Shown here in pieces: positions 8,311-16,396 of a stretch of 64,000 nucleotides of DNA. Positions within the stretch are counted from its first letter, which is position 1, and the number at the start of each line of letters is the position of its first letter. This stretch comes from Mobilicoccus massiliensis (lineage in GTDB: Bacteria; Actinomycetota; Actinomycetes; Actinomycetales; Dermatophilaceae): NCBI RefSeq assembly GCF_000826525.2, contig NZ_LN651330.1, positions 310,001 to 374,000 on the forward strand, read 5' to 3'. The position numbers were made by a program, and so were the translations under genes. The notes beneath the pieces were generated by a model, which was not told where the DNA came from, did no database searches, and worked only from the letters and a program-made list of their open reading frames with translations.

Positions 8311-11300
8311 TCAGTCCTCCTTGCTGATCGGGTACGAACCCGCTGACGAATCGTTGTCGTTGAAGTCGTCGCGCGGCTCCGTCGGCGAGCCCTGCGGCAC
8401 GGCATCGGGAGCACGACGGGTGTTACCGGTCGCGGTCGTCACACCGGCGAGCGAGCGGTACTCCTCGACGAGACGCACGAGGGCCTCGCCGGTGGGGCGT
8501 CGCCCGGGCCGGATGTCGCAACTCGCGACCTTGGACTCCTGGATCGCGACGTTCGGGTCGAGCGTCACGCCGAGGAGGTCGTTGGCGCCGTCACCGGTGA
8601 CCACCGCACCGTCGCCGCCCTGGCCCCAGTGATAGGGCAGGCCGATCTGGTGCACGGTGTGACCGTTGATGCGCAACGGACGTACGCGCTCGGTGACGAG
8701 CACGCGCGCCTCGATGGCCGAGCGCGGCGAGATGATCGTCGCCCAGCCGCCGTTCTCCAGGCCGCGCTCCGCTGCGAGCTCGGGCGAGACCTCGCAGAAG
8801 AACTCCGGCTGGAGCTCGGCGAGGTAGGGCAGCCACCGGCTCATGCCGCCGGCCGTGTGGTGCTCGGTGAGCCGGTAGGTGGTGAACACGAACGGGTAGA
8901 CCCGCCAGCCGTGTTCGCCTGCCGAGGGCGCGGTAAGGTTGTCCTTGCGCGGGAAGATCATGCGCGAAGGACTGCGCTGCTGGTCGTACAACGGGTTCTC
9001 GACCGGCGACTCCTGCGCCTCGTAGTGGCTCGGCATCGGGCCGTCGACCATGCCCTTGGGTGCGTACAGCCAACCCTTGCCGTCGGCCTGCATGATGAAG
9101 GGATCGTCGCCGGCGAGACCCTCCGGCCCACCGACGCCCTGACCGGGCCGGTAGTCGGGCCGAGTCTTGAGCGGGAAGTCCGGCACGTCGTGGCCGGTCC
9201 ACTGCCCCTTCTCCTCGTCCCACCACACGTAGGCCTTGCGCTCGCTCCACGGCTTGCCGTCACGGTCGGCCGAGGCGCGGTTGTACAGGATGCGCCGGTT
9301 GGCCGGCCAGGCCCAGCCCCACTCGGGGGCGACCCAGTTCTGCTCCGCGTCGGGCTTGCGACGGTGCGCCTGGTTGATGCCGTCCTTGAAGACGCCGGTG
9401 TAGATCCAGCACCCACCGTCGGTGGAGCCGTCGTCCTTCATCTCGGTGTACGACGGCAGCAGCTGACCGGCCTTCTCGCCCGTGAGGTAACGGCCGTTGA
9501 TCTCTGCGAGAACGGCCTCGGCGTCGATCTCACCGTTCTCGTCGCGGCGGTAGTCCCACGTGAGGTCGAGGATCGCCCGGTCGCGAGGCTCGGTGCTGCC
9601 CGCCAGCTTGCGGCGGATGACGTTGCCGAGCTCGTAGAAGAACTCGAGGTCGGAGTTGGCCTCGCCCGGAGGCGCGACCGCGGCCTCACGCCACTGCAGC
9701 AGTCGCTGGGTCTGGGTGAACGTGCCCGACTTCTCCGCGTAGGCCGCGGCGGGCAGGAAGAAGACCTCGGTACCGATCTCCTCGGTCTTCATCTCACCCG
9801 TGGCGATCTCGGGGCCGGACTTCCAGAACGTCGCCGACTCGATGAGGTTCATGTCGCGCACGACGAGCCACTTGAGGTTGCTCATCGCGTGCCGTTGGAG
9901 CCGGCCGTGCGACGAGCCCACCGCCGGGTTCTGGCCGAGGAGGAAGTACCCCTCGACCGTGCCCTCGATCATGCCCATCGCGCTCGCGTACGTGTTGTGG
10001 TTGCCGGTGAGGCGCGGCAACACGTCGAAGCACCAGCCGTTCTCGGCCGTGGCCGCATCGCCGTACCAGGCCTTGAGCAGGCTCGTCGCGTACGACCTGG
10101 CCTCGCTCCAGTACCCCTTCTGATCCGGCGAGGCGATGGCGGTGACGTACTCGTCGAAGGAGTCGTGGACACCGACCATCGGCATGGGCAGGTAACCCGG
10201 CAGCAGGTTGAACAGCGTCGGGATGTCGGTACTGCCCTGGATGCTCGCGTGCCCGCGCAGCGCCATGATGCCGCCGCCGGGCCGGCCGACGTTGCCGAGC
10301 AGGAGTTGCAGGATGCCCGCGGTACGGATGAACTGCGCGCCCATCGTGTGCTGCGTCCAGCCCACGGCGTACGCGAAACACGTGGTGCGCTCGCGGCCAC
10401 TGTTGCTCGTGACCGCCTCGGCGACCTCGAGGAAGTCGGCCTGGCTCACGCCGCACAACTGCTCGACGAGTTCGGGGGTGTAACGGGCGAAGTGCCGCTT
10501 GAGCACCTGGAACACCGTGCGGGGGTGCTGCAGCGTCTCGTCACGGATCACGTGCGCGTTCTCGAGCGGCGGGCCACCGGAGCCGTGCTCGTCACCGGCG
10601 GAGCGCTCACGCTTGAGGTGGCCGTGCTCGTGCTCCGGACCGCCCGGCGTGCCGACCTCCCCGTCGCCGTCGTAGGAGGCGTAGCTCCACGAGGCCATGT
10701 CGTAGGTGCCGAGCTCGGGGTCGTAACCCGAGAAGATGCCGTCGAGCTCGTCGACGTCCTGGAACTCCTCGCTGACGAGGGTCGCCGCGTTGGTGTACGC
10801 CTTGACGTACTCGTCGAAGTAGAGCTCGTTGGTGATGACGTGGTTGATGAGCGCGCCGAGGAACACGATGTCGCTGCCGGCCCGGATGGGCACGTGCTTG
10901 TCGGCCACGGCGGAGGTGCGGGTGAACCGCGGGTCGACGTGGATGACCTTGGCTCCGCGCATCTTGGCCTCGGTGACCCACTGATAGGCCACCGGGTGGT
11001 TCTCGGCCATGTTGGAACCCTGGATGACGATGCAATCGGCATTCGCCATGTCCTGCACGAACTGCGTGGCGCCGCCGCGCCCGAACGAGGCCCCCAGACT
11101 GGGGACGGTGGCGGAGTGTCAAATACGCGCCTGGTTCTCGATCTGGATCGCGCCGAGGCCCGTGAAGAGCTTCTTGATGAGGTAGTTCTCTTCGTTGTCG
11201 AGCGTCGCGCCACCCAGAGAGGCGATGCCCATCGTGCGGTTGAGCCGGCGGCCCTCGTCATCGGTGCCCTGCCAGGTGCGGGCCCGAGTCTCGATGATGC

Positions 11301-11688
11301 GATCGGCGATCATCTCGGTGGCCTCGGCCATGGACAGGCGGGTCCACTCGGTGGCGTGCGGCGCCCGGTAGAGCACCTTGGTCTGCCGCGTGGGGTTGTT
11401 GACGAGCTGCTCGCTGGCGCTGCCCTTGGGGCACAGCCGCCCACGAGAGATCGGTGAGTCGGGGTCGCCCTCGATCTGCACGATCTTCTCGTCCTTGACG
11501 AAGATCTTCTGGCCGCACCCGACCGCGCAGTAGGGGCAGACGCTCTTCGCGACACGGTCGGCCTCGACCGTGCGCGGTGTCAGGGACTTCGTGCGTTCGG
11601 AAGCGACCGCTGGGCCGCGACCGAGGAAGTCGCCTTCTCGAAGCTGCCGGAGGACCGGCCACTCGAGGAAGGTCTTGGCGATCGACAT
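8311..11688 (-). CDS. fdhA: Selenocysteine-containing formate dehydrogenase alpha subunit (UGA read-through)
   Basis: Molybdopterin/tungstopterin formate dehydrogenase, about 1125 aa, oxidising formate to CO2. The frame is interrupted only by TGA at 11119-11121. The residues around it, NQARI-UGA-HSATVPSL, match the active-site loop of FdnG/FdoG, where this residue is selenocysteine, so it is Sec190 counting from the ATG at 11688. N-terminally there is a [4Fe-4S] motif, CPYCAVGC then LCPKG, followed by the oxidoreductase and the C-terminal dinucleotide-binding domains (LPYHWGQGGDGAVV, ASCDIRPGR). No twin-arginine signal is seen, so a cytoplasmic-side enzyme is likely. A GTG at 11697 is an alternative start, but GAGGTGA before 11688 favours ATG. 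Annotation tools would split it into two genes. Confidence 0.95.
11090..11106 (-). promoter_or_regulatory. SECIS-like hairpin directly after the Sec UGA
   Basis: In the fdhA mRNA, bases 13-18 and 24-29 after the UGA pair as GUCCCC with GGGGGC (one U-G pair) and leave the loop AGUCU. Bacterial SECIS hairpins read by SelB have a short stem and a small apical loop containing GU, placed within a few tens of bases after UGA; E. coli fdhF has AGGUCU in its loop. Position and loop fit. The structure is inferred by eye. Confidence 0.7.
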
Positions 11689-11918
11689 GCCGCTCACCTC
11701 GTCTCATGGAGTGATTCACACTCTAGCGGCGGGGGCCGACAACGGCCCACCGGAAGGCACCGGCATCGGGTTCGAGGGGCCTTCGTGCGCAGGATCGCCC
11801 GCCGGAGCGGAGCGCGCAGCGGGCGCGGCCCGGGCTCCTGCGGCGGCGCAGGCTCGCCGACTGCGGATTCTCGGCGGGGTGTGGACATCGTGGGTGCCCG
11901 TGTCACAGTCTGTACTAG

Positions 11919-11932
11919 ACCGTCCGGACGGT
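11919..11932. promoter_or_regulatory. Perfect 14-bp palindrome, TetR-type operator candidate
   Basis: ACCGTCCGGACGGT is a perfect palindrome within TAGACCGTCCGGACGGTTC, 90 bases upstream of the DUF6421 gene. The form (ACCG near centre, CGGT) resembles operators of actinobacterial TetR-family repressors. No regulator gene is adjacent, so the binding protein is unknown. The rest of 11689-12021 shows no gene. Confidence 0.45.
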
Positions 11933-12021
11933 TCACCTTGGTGGATCCTCCGTCGACACGCGCACCTGACGCGCACCGAGTCCCAGCCGCAGAACGAAGA
12001 ACGAAGAGAAGGAGTCGACCG

Positions 12022-14181
12022 ATGAGCGTGTTCCCCCGTGTCGTCGTCGATGAGGCGCACAACGAGGCATGGTCGCTGGACCCGCAGACCGCTGCCCGCA
12101 TCAACCCCGCCCAGCCGGCCGACGCGAGCTACGCGGAGGCCGCGGAGGCGCTTCGTCACCGCGGTTTCGAGGTCACCGCCCACACGGCAGGCGAGCTCGA
12201 CGGGGCGGTGCTCGACGAGGCCGACGTCCTCGTCGTCGCCCACCCCGCCGACGCGGCGTCGGAGCGCACGAGCGGCTCCGGTTCCCCGACGTTCTCGCCC
12301 GACGAACTCGACGCGATCGAGGCGTACGTCCGCGGCGGTGGCGGTCTCGTCGTCCTCGGGGAGTGCCAGCAGGGGTCGTACGGATCCAACCTGCTCGAGC
12401 TGCTCGCCCGCTTCGGCCTCACGATCCGCAACAACACGGCGCACGACGGCACGCACCGCTTCAACGGTGTCTCCGCCTGGGTGCGGGGCGAGCTCGAGAC
12501 CGAGCAGGAGGGGCGTCGCCGCGGGGGCGTGCTCGCGGGCATCGACGAGGTGTGCTTCTACCGCGCGGGCACGCTCGCGGTCGAGGACCCCGCCAAGGCG
12601 GGCGACGTGCGCATCCTCGCGCGCACCAGCGAGGTCGCCGATCCGGCCGGTGAGCCCCTCGCCCTCACCGCACGTCCGGGTGCCGGCCGCCTCGTGCTGC
12701 TCGGTGACTCCGATCTCTTCGGTGACGACTCCATCGACGACCTCGACCACCGCGCCTGGTGGGTCAACCTCGTGACGTGGGCGGCCGGGGCCGGTCGTGG
12801 GCACAGCGAGGCCGACCTCGCCGCCGCGTGGCTCGCCGTCGACCCCCGCTGGCTCGAGCTCAAGGCCGCGGTCGAGGAGATTCGTCCGATGCAGAGCAAG
12901 GACGGCTCGATCGACGGCGAGACGCACGACCTGGCGGCGGCGGGCGCGCTCGTCGACCGCATCTGCGCCGGCATCGAGGCCCTGGCTCCGGAGTTCCCGC
13001 ACGACGCGGACTACCTCACGCAGTGCGTCGCCGACTTCCGGCGCTGGCAGAGCGAGGGCTTCGGGGTTCCGGACTTCTTCGACTCCCTCGAGCTGTTCCA
13101 CCCCGACCGCGACCGCGAGGACGGCCTGGCACACCTCGTCGTCTTCCCGATGTACACGCAGAACGGCAACCTCGACCGCAACGTCGAGGCGGTGCTCATC
13201 AGGGTCTACTGGCCCGAGTGGCTGGCCGAGGTCGAGCAGACCTACACCAACCCGGCGTTCCTCTCGATCGACTTCATCGACTTCACGCCGGGCTACGACA
13301 CCGACTCCGCGGTGCTCTTTCCCGAGACCGTCGCCACCCGCGAGGTCGCGAAGTTCACGTGGGGCGCGATCTTCTCCGACCGCGAGGCCGCGCGCTTCCG
13401 CCGCGTGACGAGCGCCGCCGCCGACCTGCTCTCGCTGGACCTGCCGCCGGACGCCGAGCGCCTGCTCGTCAGCCAGGAGTACTGCCAGGGCATGTTCGCG
13501 ATGTGGGACATGATCCACGACCGCACCCACATGCGCGGTGACCTGCCGTTCGACCCGTTCATGATCAAGCAGCGCATGCCGTACTGGATGTACTCCCTCG
13601 AGGAGCTGCGCTGCGACCTCAACACGTTCGTGCAGGCCGTCAAGCTCGAGAAGGAGGGACAGCCGTTCGCCAAGGGCGTGCAGTACGGCGTGATCTTCGA
13701 CCGCATCTTCCGGTTCTCGATCACCGGCGGCCGGGTGCGCAACTACGACGGGCTCGGAGGTCAGCTGCTCTTCGCGTGGCTGCACAAGCACGACGCGCTG
13801 CGCTGGACCGACAACCGGTTGAGCTTCGACTGGCAGCAGGTGCCCGAGCAGGTGTGCGCACTCGCCGACGCCGTCAACGCGCTCTACCGGGACGGCATCG
13901 ACCGCAGCAAGGTCGCGCAGTGGATCGCCTCGTACGACTTCGTGTCGCAGTACGTCGTTCCCCACCCGCGCTCGACGTGGGCCAAGGGCGCCGAGGCGCT
14001 GCCGCTGGAGGGCAAGCCCAAGGAGCTCGTCGACCTCGTCCTGCCCGACGAGTTCCCGCTCAACATGTTCTTCGAGGCGCTCGACCGCAAGCTCGGCCCG
14101 GTCATCGCCTCGACGAAGGGCATCACGGCCGCCGACGTGCAGGTCGCGCCGGCCGAGACGACGAACGAGGTGACGGTGTGA
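12022..14181 (+). CDS. DUF6421-type protein with an N-terminal GATase-like domain
   Basis: 719-aa soluble protein. Residues ~1-235 look like a class-I glutamine-amidotransferase-like (ThuA/IFT52-like) fold: DADVLVVAHPA-type strand, YVRGGGGLVVLGECQQGSYGSNL, and a late GRLVLLGDSDLFGDD strand. No catalytic Cys-His pair is obvious. Residues ~270-719 match my recollection of DUF6421, a large actinobacterial family of unknown function, with many Trp/Tyr/Asp-rich segments (MFAMWDMIHDRTHMRGDLPF). AAGGAG lies 8 nt before ATG. Its stop overlaps the SDR start (GTGA at 14178-14181), and the SDR in turn overlaps threonine aldolase, so the three probably act together. A TetR-type palindrome lies upstream. 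Function unknown. Confidence 0.8.
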   Translation: MSVFPRVVVDEAHNEAWSLDPQTAARINPAQPADASYAEAAEALRHRGFEVTAHTAGELDGAVLDEADVLVVAHPADAASERTSGSGSPTFSPDELDAIEAYVRGGGGLVVLGECQQGSYGSNLLELLARFGLTIRNNTAHDGTHRFNGVSAWVRGELETEQEGRRRGGVLAGIDEVCFYRAGTLAVEDPAKAGDVRILARTSEVADPAGEPLALTARPGAGRLVLLGDSDLFGDDSIDDLDHRAWWVNLVTWAAGAGRGHSEADLAAAWLAVDPRWLELKAAVEEIRPMQSKDGSIDGETHDLAAAGALVDRICAGIEALAPEFPHDADYLTQCVADFRRWQSEGFGVPDFFDSLELFHPDRDREDGLAHLVVFPMYTQNGNLDRNVEAVLIRVYWPEWLAEVEQTYTNPAFLSIDFIDFTPGYDTDSAVLFPETVATREVAKFTWGAIFSDREAARFRRVTSAAADLLSLDLPPDAERLLVSQEYCQGMFAMWDMIHDRTHMRGDLPFDPFMIKQRMPYWMYSLEELRCDLNTFVQAVKLEKEGQPFAKGVQYGVIFDRIFRFSITGGRVRNYDGLGGQLLFAWLHKHDALRWTDNRLSFDWQQVPEQVCALADAVNALYRDGIDRSKVAQWIASYDFVSQYVVPHPRSTWAKGAEALPLEGKPKELVDLVLPDEFPLNMFFEALDRKLGPVIASTKGITAADVQVAPAETTNEVTV

Positions 14182-14993
14182 GCCAGGTGTCGACGGACTC
14201 CCGGGCGGAGGTGAACCCGCTCGCGGGCAAGGTCGTCCTCGTCGCCGGCGCGGCGGGGGCCGCCGGGCCGCCCACGGTGGCCGCGCTCGCCTCACGCGGC
14301 GCGACGGTCGTCGCGATCGACAACGCAGCGGACCGCCTCGAGCCCGTCGTCGAGGCGGCCCGCGCTCAGGCCGCCGGGGGCGGATCGGTCGAGCCCCTCG
14401 TCGTCGACCTGCTCGACGAGAGCGCGACGCGGGAGGCGATCGGTCGCGTGCCGGCCGAGCACGGCCGCATCGACGGTCTCTTTCACCTCGTCGGCGGTTG
14501 GCGTGGCGGCAAGGGCATCGTCGAGTCCGACCTCGCCGACTGGGCCCTGTTGCACGACCTGCTGATTCGCACCCTGCAGCACACGTCGCGGGCGGCGCAC
14601 GACGCGCTCGTCGACTCCGGCGGGCGGCTCGCCATCGTCTCCACCACCCAGGCACAGACCCCGAACGCGAACAACGCCTCGTACGCGGCCGCGAAGGCCG
14701 CGGCCGAGGCCTGGACGCTCGCGGTCGCCGACTCCTTCGCCAAGGCGGCGAAGGCCGGGGCAGAGAAGGCAGAGGAGGCAGAGGAGGCCGGGAACGACGG
14801 AAGCGACGCGAGTGGTGCGGCGGCGACCGTCGTGCAGATCAAGGCGCTGCTCACCGATCGCATGCGTGAGGAACGGCCCGATCGCAAGTTCCCGGGCTAC
14901 ACCCACGTCGACGACCTCGCGCGCGAACTCGTCACGCTCTTCGACGTGCCCGCGACCGAGCTCAACGGCACCCGCCGTAGCCTGACGGCATGA
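14178..14993 (+). CDS. Short-chain dehydrogenase/reductase family protein
   Basis: 271-aa Rossmann protein. The dinucleotide loop is GAAGAAGPP at about residues 21-29, departing from the usual TGxxxGxG. The catalytic region has a SYAAAK segment (Tyr and Lys of the SDR YxxxK) after the Ser-containing strand RLAIVST. A low-complexity Ala/Glu/Lys insert at about 190-215 is odd for the family. The GTG start overlaps the previous stop (GTGA), and the gene overlaps threonine aldolase by 4 nt. It therefore belongs to a translationally coupled trio. Substrate unknown; because of its partner, a hydroxy-amino-acid or aldehyde related reaction is conceivable. Confidence 0.85.
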   Translation: MSQVSTDSRAEVNPLAGKVVLVAGAAGAAGPPTVAALASRGATVVAIDNAADRLEPVVEAARAQAAGGGSVEPLVVDLLDESATREAIGRVPAEHGRIDGLFHLVGGWRGGKGIVESDLADWALLHDLLIRTLQHTSRAAHDALVDSGGRLAIVSTTQAQTPNANNASYAAAKAAAEAWTLAVADSFAKAAKAGAEKAEEAEEAGNDGSDASGAAATVVQIKALLTDRMREERPDRKFPGYTHVDDLARELVTLFDVPATELNGTRRSLTA

Positions 14994-16048
14994 TCGAGCG
15001 ACTCCACGACCCGAACTTTCGGGGCTTCGCCAGCGACAACTACTCCGGAGTGCTGCCCGAGGTGCTCGAGGCGATCGCGACGGCCAACGGCGGGCACCAG
15101 AAGGCGTACGGCGAGGACGTCTACACAGTGGCCCTCGGCGAGCGGGTCCGCCAGGTCTTCGGCGAGGGGGCGCGCATCTATCCGGTGTTCAACGGCACCG
15201 GCGCGAACGTCGTCTCCCTCGACCTGCTGACTCCGCGATGGGGTGCCGTCGTCTGTGCCCGCTCGGCGCACATCAACGTCGACGAGTGCGGCGCGCCGGA
15301 GAAGATCTCCGGGGTCAAACTCCTGCCCGTCGACACCCCCGACGGCAAGCTCACCCCCGAGCTCGTCGACACGGTGGCGTGGGGATTCGGCGACGAGCAC
15401 CACGCCCAACCTGCGGTGCTCTCGATCACCCAGAGCACCGAGCTCGGCACGGTGTACACCCTCGACGAGCTCGCCGCGCTCTCCGAGCACGCCCACAAGC
15501 TCGGGATGCGGGTGCACCTCGACGGCGCCCGCCTGTTCAACGGCGCGGCGGCGCTCGGGTGCTCGCTGGCCGAGGTGACGACCGCGGTCGGCGTCGACGT
15601 GCTCTCGCTCGGCGGGACCAAGCACGGGCTCATGGGCGCCGAGGCGGTCGTCGTGCTCGACCCCGATGTTCTCGCCGGCCCGAAGCACGGAGAGTTCGTG
15701 CGCAAGCTCGACGCCCAGCTCTCCAGCAAGATGAGGTTCGTCTCGGCGCAACTGCTCGCCATCCTCGGCGACGACCTGTGGAAGCGTGGAGCCACCCACG
15801 CCAACGCCATGGCGCGCCGGCTCGTCGACGCCGTGCGCGACACGGTCGAGGTCACCCAGGAGCCCCAGGCCAACGCGGTCTTCGCGGTCGTGCCCCCGAC
15901 GGTCACCGAGCGGTTGCAGCGTCAATACCCGTTCTACGTGTGGGACGAGGCCACCGGTGAGGTCCGCTGGATGTGCGGCTTCGACACCACCGAGGCCGAC
16001 ATCGAGGGCTTCGCCGCCGCGCTGCGCGAGGAGATGGGCCGCGGCTGA
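14990..16048 (+). CDS. Low-specificity L-threonine aldolase family enzyme
   Basis: 352-aa PLP enzyme of the beta-eliminating lyase/threonine aldolase family (fold type I), which cleaves L-threonine or allo-threonine to glycine and acetaldehyde. Family motifs include FASDNYSGVLPEVLEAI at the start, a nucleotide-like YGEDVYT segment, the HLDGARLFNGAAALG stretch with the cofactor-binding Asp, and SLGGTKHG with the Schiff-base Lys211. Length is normal. ATGA overlap with the upstream SDR shows coupling. A hairpin follows (16075-16115). The exact amino-acid preference cannot be told from sequence. Confidence 0.93.
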   Translation: MIERLHDPNFRGFASDNYSGVLPEVLEAIATANGGHQKAYGEDVYTVALGERVRQVFGEGARIYPVFNGTGANVVSLDLLTPRWGAVVCARSAHINVDECGAPEKISGVKLLPVDTPDGKLTPELVDTVAWGFGDEHHAQPAVLSITQSTELGTVYTLDELAALSEHAHKLGMRVHLDGARLFNGAAALGCSLAEVTTAVGVDVLSLGGTKHGLMGAEAVVVLDPDVLAGPKHGEFVRKLDAQLSSKMRFVSAQLLAILGDDLWKRGATHANAMARRLVDAVRDTVEVTQEPQANAVFAVVPPTVTERLQRQYPFYVWDEATGEVRWMCGFDTTEADIEGFAAALREEMGRG

Positions 16049-16074
16049 ACTCGCGGCCACCCACCGACCACACC

Positions 16075-16115
16075 ACGACCGCCGAGACCGGAACCGAGCC
16101 GGGCTCGGCGGTCGT
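16075..16115 (+). terminator. Hairpin after the threonine aldolase gene
   Basis: Perfect 12-bp stem, ACGACCGCCGAG at 16075-16086 with its complement at 16104-16115 and a 17-nt loop, 26 bases after the aldolase stop. It fits a terminator of the three-gene operon, although no U-tract follows. Confidence 0.55.
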
Positions 16116-16232
16116 CGCGTGTGACGGCGGGCGGATGCGGTCGGACGTTCCGGCGTTCGGGGGGCGGAGGAAGGGGCAGGAAGAGTCGGGGAGGGGCGCG
16201 AAGGGCGAGCCAGGCGTCGGCACGACCCCGGG

Positions 16233-16307
16233 TATTGCGTCGCTCCGGCACGGGATGGTTCCAGCGCGGTGCCGCTCGGGTACTGCGTCGCCTAGGTACC
16301 GCGTCGC
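16233..16307. repeat. Three direct copies of TAYYGCGTCGC in an intergenic region
   Basis: The 11-mer pattern TAYYGCGTCGC occurs at 16233-16243 (TATT form), 16281-16291 (TACT form) and 16297-16307 (TACC form), 90-165 bases upstream of the DUF2339-like gene. Repeated spaced motifs before a gene may be regulator sites. The rest of 16116-16396 holds no evident gene. Confidence 0.5.
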
Positions 16308-16396
16308 TCGCGGGTGGGTATCGGGGCTCAGGTGCCGAGGGCGACGCGCTGGTCCGATGGGGACGACCGACCCGTCCGACCCCGGAAGGCACCGCC

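Noticed and set aside
11119..11697. Two separate formate dehydrogenase genes (a short N-terminal one and a long C-terminal one)
   Set aside because: The break is a single UGA inside the selenocysteine active-site loop, and tRNA-Sec and selD are nearby; one Sec-containing protein is the better reading.
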